Part shown: one piece after another, positions 13,763-21,257 of the stretch
Layout of the letters: each line of letters begins with the position of its first letter
Position numbering within the stretch: position 1 is the stretch's first letter
DNA from: Synchiropus splendidus
Taxonomy: Eukaryota; Chordata; Actinopteri; Syngnathiformes; Callionymidae
Assembly (NCBI RefSeq): GCF_027744825.2
Contig: NC_071334.1
Span: 35,309,937-35,373,936 of the forward strand
Length of the DNA stretch: 64,000 nt
Reading direction: 5' to 3'
Translations under genes and position numbers: made by a program
The notes under the pieces: model-generated
Told to the model about the DNA's origin: nothing
Database searches by the model: none
Seen by the model: the letters and a program-made list of their open reading frames with translations, nothing else

Positions 13763-14607
13763 TTCACCAGTAAAAAATTGGACTTCAAATCTTCTCTTCT
13801 TACTGTATTCAATTGATTAGTCATGCACTACAATTTATTAATATCCTAGAACTATGACATAAAAATGTGATTAATTCATATATATATATATATATATATA
13901 TAGTTATTTGGTCATTTTTCATCTTCTCTCAGCTTCATTCATGTTCCCCTGTGAGTGATTAGATGAACTCTAAATATAAATAAGTGTTGTTCCTCTCACT
14001 CTAGGTCGACACCTTTAATCAGGTGTTCCAGGCATCGGACGGTCTTCCTGCCTGGCCACTGCTGCTGCCACCTGAGCACATCTCTCAGGTGTGCATCGTG
14101 GACAAGATGGACCACAGCGCTTTCACTCCACCTGCACCTATCTCACTGAATTGTGAACCAGCAATTGAACCAGTCATAGTTGTCTCTCCGTCAATGGACA
14201 GTGAGAGCCTGCTCCATGCCACCGTCGACCAGTCTTCGGTCACGTACGCCTCCGTGTTACTTGCTGATCCGCACCAATATCACATCCAGTACAAAGACGG
14301 GAGCGGCTCCAGCGACGAGGGAAACTACTCCGCCAACAACTCGGACATCTCCGGCCTGTGGGAGCTGAGCGAACCACGGCGGTCCTGCTCTTTGAACTCC
14401 ATGGACGAGTTCTACGAAGTGTCCGAACCGGAAAACGACAGCTCCGACGTCATAGAGCTGAAATACTTGAGTCTGAACTCTCCAGAGGGGGATGAAGAGA
14501 TCACGGATGCAGAGCTGCTAAAAAACTTAGCACCTTGCCTTGAACACGAGTTGATACGCGGCGATGGCTTGCAGCTCTACATGCCTCAGTTCAGAACTGC
14601 TCATTAA
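270..14607 (+). CDS. lepr: Leptin receptor, 3' sixteen coding exons (5' part outside window)
   Basis: Single-pass type I cytokine receptor that binds leptin at the cell surface and signals through JAK2/STAT. Exons read as 270-451, 3025-3173, 4134-4278, 4866-5026, 5321-5420, 6577-6676, 7487-7695, 8176-8330, 9114-9267, 9433-9515, 9582-9795, 12517-12717, 13096-13179, 13239-13332, 13615-13690 and 14005-14607. Every junction has an AG acceptor and a GT donor, and all phases agree: 2710 nt, the first base completing a codon from an upstream exon, then 902 sense codons and a stop. Domain order matches vertebrate LEPR: CRH1, Ig-like, CRH2, two FN3, transmembrane helix, box 1, long tail. Diagnostic matches are VPNPNKCSWA after the membrane and YMPQF near the C terminus. 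The tail is shorter than the human long form (about 226 versus about 300 residues). Signal peptide and N-terminal domain are not in the window. Identity is very secure; a few exon ends could shift by some bases. Confidence 0.95.
1328..1871. mobile_element. Non-autonomous hAT-type element with 8 bp target duplication
   Basis: The element starts CAGACCTGGGCA and ends TGCCCACCTCTG, so its two ends form a terminal inverted repeat. It is flanked on both sides by CATTAGGG (1320-1327 and 1872-1879), a perfect 8 bp direct repeat, the target-site size of hAT transposons. The 544 bp interior is AT-rich, carries GCGGCCC-type motifs near both ends and has no transposase reading frame. It lies in a lepr intron. 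Confidence 0.85.
2190..2787. repeat. Long inverted repeat (foldback element) in a lepr intron
   Basis: The left arm at about 2190-2272 and the right arm at about 2696-2787 are near reverse complements. Shared text includes TTCTTTTTTTAATGTG, GTGTTCACT, ATATAGTCATCAATGTTTCC and ATCTCCATTGTGGAGA, each in opposite orientation on the other side. The left arm has an extra TTAATGTG. About 420 bp separate the arms. No transposase frame is visible. It is either a MITE/foldback transposon or two oppositely inserted copies of one repeat. Confidence 0.75.
2814..2868. repeat. (AT)n microsatellite
   Basis: About 27 uninterrupted TA units directly right of the inverted-repeat element, in a lepr intron. Confidence 0.97.
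3025..4278 (+). CDS. lepr: lepr exons for the CRH1 membrane-proximal FN3 domain with WSDWS
   Basis: Two exons, 3025-3173 and 4134-4278, encode an FN3 domain that opens with AKPSAPINL and reads on to YTVQVRC and the perfect cytokine-receptor box WSDWS (4239-4253). This corresponds to human LEPR KPDPPLGL through WSDWS. The second exon starts in phase 0 and ends on the first base of a codon. The intron between them (3174-4133) holds no recognised gene; 3450-3800 may be a decayed repeat. Confidence 0.95.
4773..4793. repeat. (AT)n microsatellite
   Basis: About ten AT units in the intron just upstream of the lepr Ig-like exons. Confidence 0.9.
4866..5420 (+). CDS. lepr: lepr exons for the Ig-like domain
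   Basis: Exons 4866-5026 and 5321-5420. The peptide has the Ig pattern: IPEKIVAQPGQNVTVYC, a central AMWTLN (Ig core tryptophan) and YDLLQCTQE as the second cysteine region. It lines up with human LEPR PPKILTSVGSNVSFHC, VWWMN and YDAVYCCNE. In mammals this domain is needed for receptor activation rather than for first binding of leptin. An AT run at 4773-4793 precedes the first exon. The upstream ATG at 4826 lies in the intron and is not thought to be a start. Confidence 0.92.
6577..7695 (+). CDS. lepr: lepr exons for the N-terminal half of CRH2 (leptin-binding module)
   Basis: Exons 6577-6676 and 7487-7695. The first encodes IDIKCVTNGDIDAMDCSW, the conserved Cys-X-Trp core of human LEPR INISCETDGYLTKMTCRW. 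The second carries further cysteines and the YKLWLEIESEFGPIRS strand followed by VYLSPADH. CRH2 is the main leptin-binding site in characterised receptors. The intron between them is occupied largely by a repeat (6759-7235). Confidence 0.92.
6759..7235. mobile_element. Repeat resembling a non-autonomous DNA transposon
   Basis: This block fills most of the intron between two lepr CRH2 exons. It begins CTGTTACGGG and ends ATCATGACAG, so both ends read CTGT(T/C)A going inward. The interior is rich in ACAGGAGGCAGCAACA-like and CACAGGAACAGGA-like text and ends with AAAATAAAAGCAG. I recognise the style as a common teleost interspersed repeat but cannot name the family. No protein frame is supported. 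Confidence 0.5.
7735..8059. mobile_element. Rearranged Tc1-family transposase fossil (two halves face each other)
   Basis: On the minus strand 7965-7735 encodes a stretch with TVHRRVREMG, CVPMVKPLLN, KKRLTWAMEKKHWTVAEWSK and VLFSAESKFCISFGN, the N-terminal and first catalytic part of a Tc1 transposase. On the plus strand 7967-8059 encodes KTTSNWCTDHGITVL and WPANSPDLNPI, the last catalytic block. The halves therefore have opposite orientation with a junction near 7966. The first DDE aspartate is Ala (SAESKF where DESKF is usual), and the residue after NPI is not Glu. It is an inactive fossil in a 480 bp lepr intron. Confidence 0.85.
8176..9267 (+). CDS. lepr: lepr exons for the C-terminal half of CRH2, WSXWS changed to WGDWS
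   Basis: Exons 8176-8330 and 9114-9267. Text such as KAHPPTNIKAL, LKVTWDPP, MCWVYSVQVRC and SGYWGDWSE lines up with human LEPR KPLPPSSVKAE, LKISWEKP, LCAVYAVQVRC and LGYWSNWSN. The second cytokine-receptor box (9219-9233) has Gly in place of the first Ser. The donor after 8330 is GTTAGC, weaker than its neighbours, but the frame and phase support it. Confidence 0.93.
9433..9795 (+). CDS. lepr: lepr exons for the first membrane-proximal FN3 domain
   Basis: Exons 9433-9515 and 9582-9795, separated by a 66 bp intron. The start ERGPDFWRI and NVTLLFK match human LEPR MRGPEFWRI and NVTLLWK, and DVQTVTVEAFNNKG matches QAHTVTVLAINSIG. There is no WSXWS here, as expected for this domain. Confidence 0.93.
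9796..12516. other. lepr: Largest lepr intron in the window (2.7 kb), repeat-like stretches
   Basis: No exon is supported here. About 9909-9940 starts with GATGGGCGATAT, and 10800-10834 reads ATATTGCCCATCC, which in reverse complement gives a similar GGATGGGCAATAT end. This may be one decayed hAT-like element or two, but no target duplication was found. At 11215-11330 the plus strand reads VSWFGHMESRN and on, weakly like a LINE reverse-transcriptase C terminus. The rest, 11550-12500, is unassigned. Confidence 0.4.
12517..13179 (+). CDS. lepr: lepr exons for the second membrane-proximal FN3 domain
   Basis: Exons 12517-12717 and 13096-13179. The reading includes INSTCVSLLWTLL (human LNSSCVIVSWIL) and FQLFPVFADGEGK (human YQFSLYPIFMEGVGK). 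The reading frame happens to be open upstream to 12312, but the acceptor CCCCCAG at 12516 and the phase from exon 9582-9795 fix the exon start. Confidence 0.9.
13239..13332 (+). CDS. lepr: lepr transmembrane exon
   Basis: A short exon with acceptor CTCTGCAG and donor GTAAGG. It encodes a short polar lead and then about 22 uninterrupted hydrophobic residues (YVMLMIVSLISIVLFVSLIL) followed by SQNK, matching human LEPR [20 protein letters not shown]. It ends two bases into a codon and joins in frame to the box 1 exon. Confidence 0.95.
13615..13690 (+). CDS. lepr: lepr JAK box 1 exon
   Basis: Encodes KMKRFVWKEVPNPNKCSWA and GLDFKR, almost the same as human LEPR [24 protein letters not shown]. 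The PNP motif is box 1, the JAK2 docking element. In mammals alternative splicing after this exon yields short receptor forms; nothing in this window shows whether that happens here. Confidence 0.96.
13709..13759. repeat. (AT)n microsatellite next to the lepr box 1 donor
   Basis: About 25 AT units starting 18 bases after the end of the box 1 exon, in the 314 bp intron before the last lepr coding exon. Confidence 0.97.
13878..13904. repeat. (AT)n microsatellite
   Basis: A second AT run, about 13 units, in the same short lepr intron. Confidence 0.95.
14005..14607 (+). CDS. lepr: lepr last coding exon: cytoplasmic tail with three signalling tyrosines
   Basis: A single 200-codon exon after acceptor CACTCTAG, ending in TAA. 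Three tyrosine motifs known from mammalian LEPR are present in order: VTYASVLL (Tyr codon 14245-14247; human KYATLIS, the SHP2/SOCS3 site), LKYLSLNS (14464-14466; human IYYLGVTS, the STAT5 site) and LYMPQF (14578-14580; human SYMPQF, the STAT3 box). Further tyrosines (HQYHIQY, NYS, FYEV) have no known partner. The tail is acidic and serine-rich. The long signalling isoform is therefore encoded. Confidence 0.95.
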   Translation, partial: VDTFNQVFQASDGLPAWPLLLPPEHISQVCIVDKMDHSAFTPPAPISLNCEPAIEPVIVVSPSMDSESLLHATVDQSSVTYASVLLADPHQYHIQYKDGSGSSDEGNYSANNSDISGLWELSEPRRSCSLNSMDEFYEVSEPENDSSDVIELKYLSLNSPEGDEEITDAELLKNLAPCLEHELIRGDGLQLYMPQFRTAH

Positions 14608-16590
14608 CTTACTGACCAAATCCAGCTGTGCACTGCACAAAGGCTACAGATATGCATCATTACGTTCCATTGTGTTGTGAGGCCGAGCCAGTGCACCAAA
14701 CTCTTAACCATCATTGCTGCTATTGTGTTCAGTGGAGAAAAAGAAAAGGCTATTTCATTTTCAGGAATGTGATGCTGAGCTTCATCTGTGCTACATGTGG
14801 TGTGGTGGTCAAACCAGCAGCTAGCTAAGAGCGCACTAAAGCACACAACTGCCACACCCCCGTACCAGTCAGGTGAGAGTCCTGGCCAACTGCTGCTGTG
14901 TTTGTGCTCGATACAAGTCTACATCCTCTTGTTGGCAGGGCTCTCCTTCTTGACGCACAAACACCAGGAGCTTGAATCATCAGGTGTATGTAGCAAGCTA
15001 CATCTGTGGGGGAGGTGCGCTGAAGGTGGAGGAGCAAGTACATCAAGACAGTGGTTGTTCAGGTGATAACTGACTTTTCTGTTTACCCGTGAGTTGCCTT
15101 TCTTTAGCAGACAGCTCGTAGAAGTGTCAGGAAAATGTGAGTTATCAGCTTTGTGTTGGTGTATAGTGGCAGCACAATTCAGTTTCAAAGGTGACTACAT
15201 TTGAACAGGTTTACAAGTCACAACTGCAGGTGTGTTTACAAGTGAAGTGCAAAACCAATCAAAATCCAGGTTTAAAGGTGCTTTTTGTCAGAATGCTTCC
15301 TTCTGATCAAACACTAGATAAGTATATCTCAAACTAAGTGAAGCTCGTGATTTTTGTGGTGACGTTCCATCCAGAGCCATTTTTCAGTGAGTCGGCTCTC
15401 TGTGCTACTCTGACTTGTGAGTCGCGCAGTTTCCATTTTGCAGCTACCACAGCAAGCTAGCACAGTTGTGTTAATGCCTTCCATCAAGACACCATCGTGA
15501 TAGCCCTCAGCTCTTTTTGTCTGGTGTGATATGTGGTTAAATTGCCAATATAATTGTTGTGTGTGTGAAGACAGAGGGGTGAGCATGGGAGCAAGACCAA
15601 GATGGAGGCTGCTGCCTAGAGACTAGCTCTGGACTGAGGGTGAACGACTTCTTACATGTCGAGAATTTAGACCGTGGTTTGATGGTCATCCTTGTTTCTC
15701 CTTCAACAAAATTTTAGTTGCAGTTTACAAATGCAATAGACTTTCAGTCGACCAGTTGTCGGCCTCTTATTTGAGGATCGTTTTTAAGCCGTCTGTGGAA
15801 CACCTACAATTGTCTACTGCTCATAATGGTTAAGGTACGGGTCACTTTTCTTCATGGTCCAAGAAAAATTTCCATCTGAAAGGAATGCAAGGACGGGATG
15901 GAGATTTGCAGGTTTTGCTCCAACCGATCACAGCTTCACCAGGTGAGGTTTCAGCTGAAACAAGCCGCACCGGTCTGACAATCAACTGTCAATACTCCTA
16001 GCACCTTTGGACGCCCCAGATTTTGAGGAACACGAGTTTCATTTGAGCAAGCTGTTTCTTCAAGAGGCCAAAGATGAGGTGTTTACAGCAAAACAAAGCC
16101 CTCAGTCTTTCACACACACACCTCATCACTTTGGGTGGGAAAGTCATTCATATGGTCAGCATAAGTGTGCACCATAGTGCCAAATGCAAGCTGAGCCAGA
16201 TGGAAACACCTTACATTCCATAACTGTGGCATGGAGACTGCGTCGCTTCATCGTGAGCAAGAGACTCTGAGTAGTGTGTGATATAAAACGGGTGATGCTT
16301 GGGTTCACTGTGTGACTGGTCTATTGTTCTCTAAAGAATAAATCCTCCTTTGTAGCTGTTGTTTGCATGACCAGGAGAAGAACAACGACCGCCATCATAT
16401 TTCTCAAACACATTGTTTGTCCACTCACCGACCTAAAGAAAGTGCTGTTGTGTACCAATGAGTGCTACAGTGTACAACTGTTGTGTAAACCACTGAGAGA
16501 GAGAGAGAATGTACATTGAATACAAAATGGAGAGACATTTAACTTTTGCTATTTGATCATGGAAATAAAGTGTTTACTGTGATTCTGTTT
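14608..16590 (+). other. lepr: Likely 3' UTR of lepr
   Basis: No coding signal follows the lepr stop codon. Candidate polyadenylation signals are AATAAA at 16337-16342 and at 16564-16569, the latter followed by a TG-rich stretch (GTGTTTACTGTGATTCTG). The 3' end is inferred; a transcript read would settle it. Confidence 0.55.
16564..16569 (+). terminator. Candidate polyadenylation signal of lepr
   Basis: AATAAA inside GGAAATAAAGTG, with a TG-rich downstream element. An alternative AATAAA lies 227 bp upstream at 16337. Confidence 0.5.
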
Positions 16591-16939
16591 GCAATCACTC
16601 ATATCCGTCCTACTATTTCCTTAACCGGATAGTGATCGGCTGGTCCATCTCAGGGCATGCGCCAGACCAGAGAGGATATTCTGCCACCTGGTGGTTGCAA
16701 AGGGAACTTTTTAAGCTGGCTCTGTGTATTTCCTGTAAAACATGGATCAATAAAACATACACATGGAAATGCTTTTTATTTATGTATAAATGTTGTTTAT
16801 TTCGGTTCATATATTAATTTAAATTGGAATGTCAAAGAGAATATAAAGTAAATATCACAGTAATCAACATTTATATCGAGTTTTACGAAGGATAGAACAA
16901 ACATTTATTTAGAAACAGGCATAACCAACAGCAGAATGA

Positions 16940-17340
16940 AAATATCAAGACAGCTACATATAATGAATACATGCAAATACTACTTGAATGAGAGTTCAGA
17001 ACACAGTACTGTATTCTTGATACTCCCACACCTACTCTATGGAGTCAAGGTGTGGGGGAACACAGACCAAAGTAACACAAGGCCACTGCTTCTGCTACAG
17101 AAGGCTATGACAATCATGAATAAGGCAGATCAGAGAGCACATACCAATAGTTTGCTAAAGCATGAGTAGTGAAGTTTCCTGAGCTAGTAGAGAGACAAAG
17201 ATTTGTGGAACTCACTGAGAAAGGAAAATGAAAAACCGAAACAGTACTGAGGATTTTCAAGAAAATGTATATGATACAGAAAGTGCTAGATTACTCTGGA
17301 GAAGAGACTATAAAGATCAGAAGGAACATGAAAACAAACA
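16940..17340 (+). mobile_element. Decayed LINE reverse-transcriptase C-terminal fragment
   Basis: The plus strand reads LILPHLLYGVKVWGNTDQSN, then LLLLQKAMTIMNKADQRAHT and SLLKH. This is the LPYLxYxxxVWGNT ... LQKxAIRIxxNA ... HTxxLF pattern near the C terminus of fish non-LTR reverse transcriptases. A stop and frame changes follow. It is 5' truncated and lies between lepr and the HIPK-like gene. The rest of 16591-18240 shows no gene. Confidence 0.65.
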
Positions 17341-18240
17341 TGAATACAAACACAGACATACACTCAAACTCACACAAAGTCACACAAGGCGCTGTTCCAA
17401 AAAATAGGAAAAGTGGGAATCACAAGTGACAAATCATTATTGCTTGTCGGTTTTTGCCTCCGACACGAATGTTCAACCTTATGATCCCACACAAACGTAT
17501 GCACAGCTGCACACAACCTCTTTCGGGGGAAAAAAAGTGACAATAAGTGTCAGAAATGGTATGATCTGTTCTTCACCCTTTTCAATCTATGTATCATGTA
17601 AGAAATGTTTGTATCAGGAAAAAAGGAGAAATTTACATTAGCATTGATTCATTAAAAAGTGCTGCAGTAAACGTCCATCTCCTATAACACTTAATGTCAT
17701 AAGTCATTGTCATAAGTTGTCATGCATGAGTCTAAACAGTCGTATATTTGTATATATTAAGCTATAACGCAATCTAGTGGTTGTAAATTGTATCTAATAT
17801 GTAGCTACAAATTTACATGGCCATTTCAAGTTTTTGGTAATGAGTGCCAGTGGATAAGTTGGGTCAGAATAGCTATCATCTCTGTGCTTGTGGTTTAAAT
17901 GCTTGTGGAAGAGCTTTGATGTCTCAGCGTTCTCACGTTTGAGCTTTAATGTTGCCCTTCCTGTGCCTTGATGTTCCAATGGAAGGTCTTTGATTCCACG
18001 CTCAGGGGTTCAGAGCAGGACACAGTTGATATATTCAATAAATGGACACGGCCTTTTACATTGGACGCTTGTGCGAAGCATGTTTAAGGCTGTGACCTCT
18101 TCACACTTGGACTAAGCAGTGAATAGCCCAAAGTTATGAACACCACTAGAATAGGTACCAAACACTACGTTGTGTAAATGGCCCGTCGTCCGATTCACTC
18201 TTTCTTTCCAATCGTAGCCTTTGAAAGGAGAAGATTCACC

Positions 18241-21200
18241 ATGAGGAGACTGTGTCCGTCCTTGTCTCGTCCTGGTGACCAGCTGAGCGCCCTCTGCCCA
18301 CTTCCTGCCAAATATAAGATCCTGAAGGTGATCGGGGAGGGCGGCTACGGCATGGTGGTCAAGTGTCTGGACAAGGGGAGCAAAGAGGTCGTGGCCATCA
18401 AAGTCGGGGCGGACCAGGCGTGTATGGCCAACGAGGTAAGGGATTTGGTTATAGACTCCACATCTTATTTATCTTCTCTCTATAAGAAAAACAAATGAAA
18501 ATAGTAATATTCTCACACAAAACGGACAATAATTGCTAACATCTGTGTGTGAGTAGTCTGCGTGGATCCTGTGATGGTCTGGTGGGAGGGGAGAAATTGG
18601 GAATGGTGGTCAATCTCACCTCCTTGCTAAACTTCCAGGCCATGGTGCTCAACATGTTGATGGAGTGCAGATTAGACACCAGCAACATCGTCAAGTTCTA
18701 CGGCGCCTTCAACGACAACAAATACATGGTGTTTGAGAAGCTAGACATCAACCTGCAGCAGCATCTCTTCAAAAGAAAGGGCCCCGTCAGTCTGCAGGAG
18801 GTCAGGACTATCATCCAGCAGGTGAGGAGCACGTGGGTCGCCAGAGCAGCCGACGTCTGACGGCGGTTTCTATAGCTAGCCTCCGGGCTGAACACTCTGA
18901 AGGAGGTCGGCGTGATCCACACGGATGTGAAGCCAAACAACATCATGCTCGTGGATCGGAAGAAGGAGCCGCTGAAGGTGAAGCTGATTGACTTTGGCCT
19001 GGCGGTGGTCACGCCACAGGCGGAGGCCAAACACATCACACAGGTTTTGTATTACAGGTGAGGAGACTTGCAAACACAGTGCAGGGAAGACTTTCTTGAC
19101 GGTTGGTTCTGCTGTTTCCCGCCACACTCAGATGCCCAGAAGTCATATTTGGACTCCCGTGTTCAGAGGCCATTGACATGTGGTCGCTGGGCTGCGTGAT
19201 GGCTCGCATGATTCTGGGGTGTGAACTGTTTCCAGGGTGCAGTGACCATGAGCTGGTAGGTGTTTGGGCTTTCCTACCCGCACACCAGCACTCGTGCAGG
19301 CACTCCCTCTGGTTAAATCTGTTCAAACTGGCAGCATGCTGCTCTGTTGTTTACATTGATGAAAACAGCATGTCTGTTTTTTGTTTAACTGCTGTTTGTG
19401 AGCATGTTGCTACATGGTGAGTTAACATTTCTGATTCACAAACTCACTCAACTTCTATGTTAACACACTCCGGCATGGGTTTTAAATGTTTGCACTTATG
19501 TCAACCCATAATGCTGTTGGAAGATTGGAAATGAATTTTAACAGTAAACATTGAAATGTTGAAGATGTCAACTTTTGATTCAAACTACAAAAATCCCTGT
19601 CTGTCTTGTCATTCCTTTCCAGCTGCGTTACATGTACGACATCCTCGGTCCACCACCGGACCAGGTCATGCATATCGGGAAAAAAACCACTAAATATTGC
19701 AAAAGGACGACGGATCACTGGTTTCTTAAGGTACAACACCCTGACGGCTCTTAAAAATAAGTAAGGTAAATGTCTAATAAAACTCCCTTTCAGACAATTG
19801 AAGACTATTTCGGAAAAGAGGATGAAGTCACTGAAAAGAGGCAATATAGTTTTCGTTCTCTGGATGAGTTAAAAAGTGTAGGTATCTATTGAGTGAATTA
19901 CATGCTATATGATGTGGTGAGTTATTCGTTTGGGTTGCTTTCTTTTTTTATTTACTCAAATATAGAACATTTGCAGCATTTCTCTTCTGCCATCAACATT
20001 CAAAAGTACTACACTCCTGAAAGTATGTTGGTTCATCCAAACCAAGCACATCACTGTTTCAGAATCAGAAATTTAATGCCATGGTCACTGGGGAGCCCAC
20101 CAGCTAGGAACGTGTTTTGGAATAAAATAAAATAAAATAAAATAAAATAGCTCTGGATCGACCGTAGCCTGCTGCCAGAGGGAAGAGGAACAAACAGTCC
20201 ATGTCCAGGATGAGAAGGGTTGACTCTGATCCCACCTGCACGTCTCTGGGTCCTGGAGACATACAGGTCCTGAAGAGGTGGCAGGCTGCAACCGATCACC
20301 TTCTCAGCAGAACGTACGATGCAGTCTGCTCTTGTCCCTGGAGGTGGCGCTGTTGTACCAGACTGTGATAGAGGAGGTGAGGATGGACTGGATGATGGCC
20401 GTGTAGAACTCCACCAGCAACTTCGTCGGCAGTCATAGTTTTCGTAGCTGCCTCAGGAAGAACATTCTCTGCTGGGCCTTCCTGATGAGGGACCTGATGG
20501 TTGGCTCCCATTTGAGGTCCTCAGTGATGGTGGTTCCCAGGAAGCAGAAGGAGTCCACAATAGGAATGGATAAACCAGCCAACATGAGAGGGGACAGAGA
20601 AACTGTTACTCTCCTGAAGTCTATGACCATCTCCACTGTCTTCTGGAAGTTGAGCTCCAGGTTGTTGTGCAGCTTCACAGACTCGATCGTCTTTTATCAT
20701 GTGACATAGCATGACGTTTTGTTTGCTGTGGTCGTCCATGCTGGATTTAAATGCATTATTTATGAATATTCTCACTGTTCCAAGGCTTACTGATGAATCT
20801 CCTGTCCACTTTTGGTTGTTTGGTGTTAGCTGTATAAGAAGGAATACATAAAGGCAGAAGCAGAAGAATGGCACGCATGTATAGACCTGTTGATGGCAAT
20901 GCTCAACTGGGACGATGAGGAGAGAATAAGCCCTGCAGAGGTCCTCATTCATCCGTTCATCACCATGAACTACGGCGACATAAGCCAGGGGTAACTGCTA
21001 GGTTTATGTGATGGAGCTTCGTAATGAATCCTGATGTTGTGTTTGCACAAACTTGCAGCGGCAGCAGCACCTTCAGTGCACTGAGGCAGCTCAGGGGGAA
21101 GAAGAAGAAAGCCAGAAAGATATTGTTCATCACAGCGCCTGTCAAGACATTCAGCATCACCGCAGCAGTGAGAGAAAGACGACGGAAAAGACAAACATAA
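18241..21200 (+). CDS. HIPK-like serine/threonine protein kinase, eight exons
   Basis: Exons: 18241-18435, 18639-18821, 18876-19057, 19132-19255, 19623-19730, 19794-19877, 20830-20990 and 21059-21200. All have GT/AG borders and consistent phases, 1179 nt, 392 residues. The start chosen is ATG 18241 (TTCACCATGA); an in-frame ATG at 18178 would add 21 residues. Kinase signatures: Gly loop GEGGYGMVV (from residue 32), VAIK Lys54, [11 protein letters not shown] with catalytic Asp143, DFG Asp165, [12 protein letters not shown] and [13 protein letters not shown], which match the HIPK group (DYRK/CMGC kinases). All catalytic residues are kept. Differences from HIPK1-4: HxD is HTD, the activation-loop Tyr is Ile180, and there is no long C-terminal region. 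HIPKs phosphorylate nuclear regulators; whether this copy does is unknown. The kinase domain is followed by a basic tail ([17 protein letters not shown]) that could act as a nuclear localisation signal. Confidence 0.85.
18876..19255 (+). CDS. HIPK-like kinase catalytic-core exons
   Basis: Exons 18876-19057 and 19132-19255 carry the catalytic loop [15 protein letters not shown], the metal-binding LIDFGLAV, the activation segment [12 protein letters not shown] and the F-helix [11 protein letters not shown]. In HIPKs the segment reads STYLQSRYYRAPE; here the Tyr position is Ile and Arg before YYR is Leu. The 74 bp intron splits the Arg codon of YYR. Confidence 0.88.
20055..20690 (-). mobile_element. 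5'-truncated LINE (CR1/L2/Rex1-like) in the kinase gene, antisense
   Basis: The minus strand encodes reverse-transcriptase C-terminal blocks in order: [47 protein letters not shown], then in other frames [16 protein letters not shown] text, [15 protein letters not shown] and [13 protein letters not shown]. Frameshifts break it. At the 3' end of the element is a pentanucleotide tail, (AAAAT)n on the plus strand. It sits wholly inside the sixth intron of the HIPK-like gene, opposite to that gene. Confidence 0.8.
20122..20149. repeat. (AAAAT)n tail of the LINE
   Basis: Five to six AATAAA-like pentamer units (AAAAT) next to the 3' end of the antisense LINE. They create several AATAAA strings on the plus strand inside the kinase intron. 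Confidence 0.9.
20830..21200 (+). CDS. HIPK-like kinase last two exons
   Basis: Exon 20830-20990 encodes the end of the kinase domain, [21 protein letters not shown] followed by VLIHPFITM, the HIPK KMLTIDADKRITPxETLNHPFVTM region. Splicing from GTAACT at 20991 to 21059 adds 46 basic residues before TAA at 21198-21200. If that intron were retained, a TAA at 20992 would end the protein at once after GDISQG. The spliced form is preferred because the extension stays open and a polyA signal follows closely. Confidence 0.7.
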
Positions 21201-21251
21201 GTTTTCCTCCAGGTGGGTCCAGTGCTACAGCTGTGCTCGGTCATTTTATAC

Positions 21252-21257
21252 AATAAA
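21252..21257 (+). terminator. Candidate polyadenylation signal of the HIPK-like gene
   Basis: AATAAA 51 bp after the predicted stop codon, in CAATAAAAGCTT. Confidence 0.7.

Noticed and set aside
13501..13824. Open frames on both strands with Tyr-Ile runs
   Set aside because: They come from the AT microsatellite. Only 13615-13690 on the plus strand is coding (lepr box 1).
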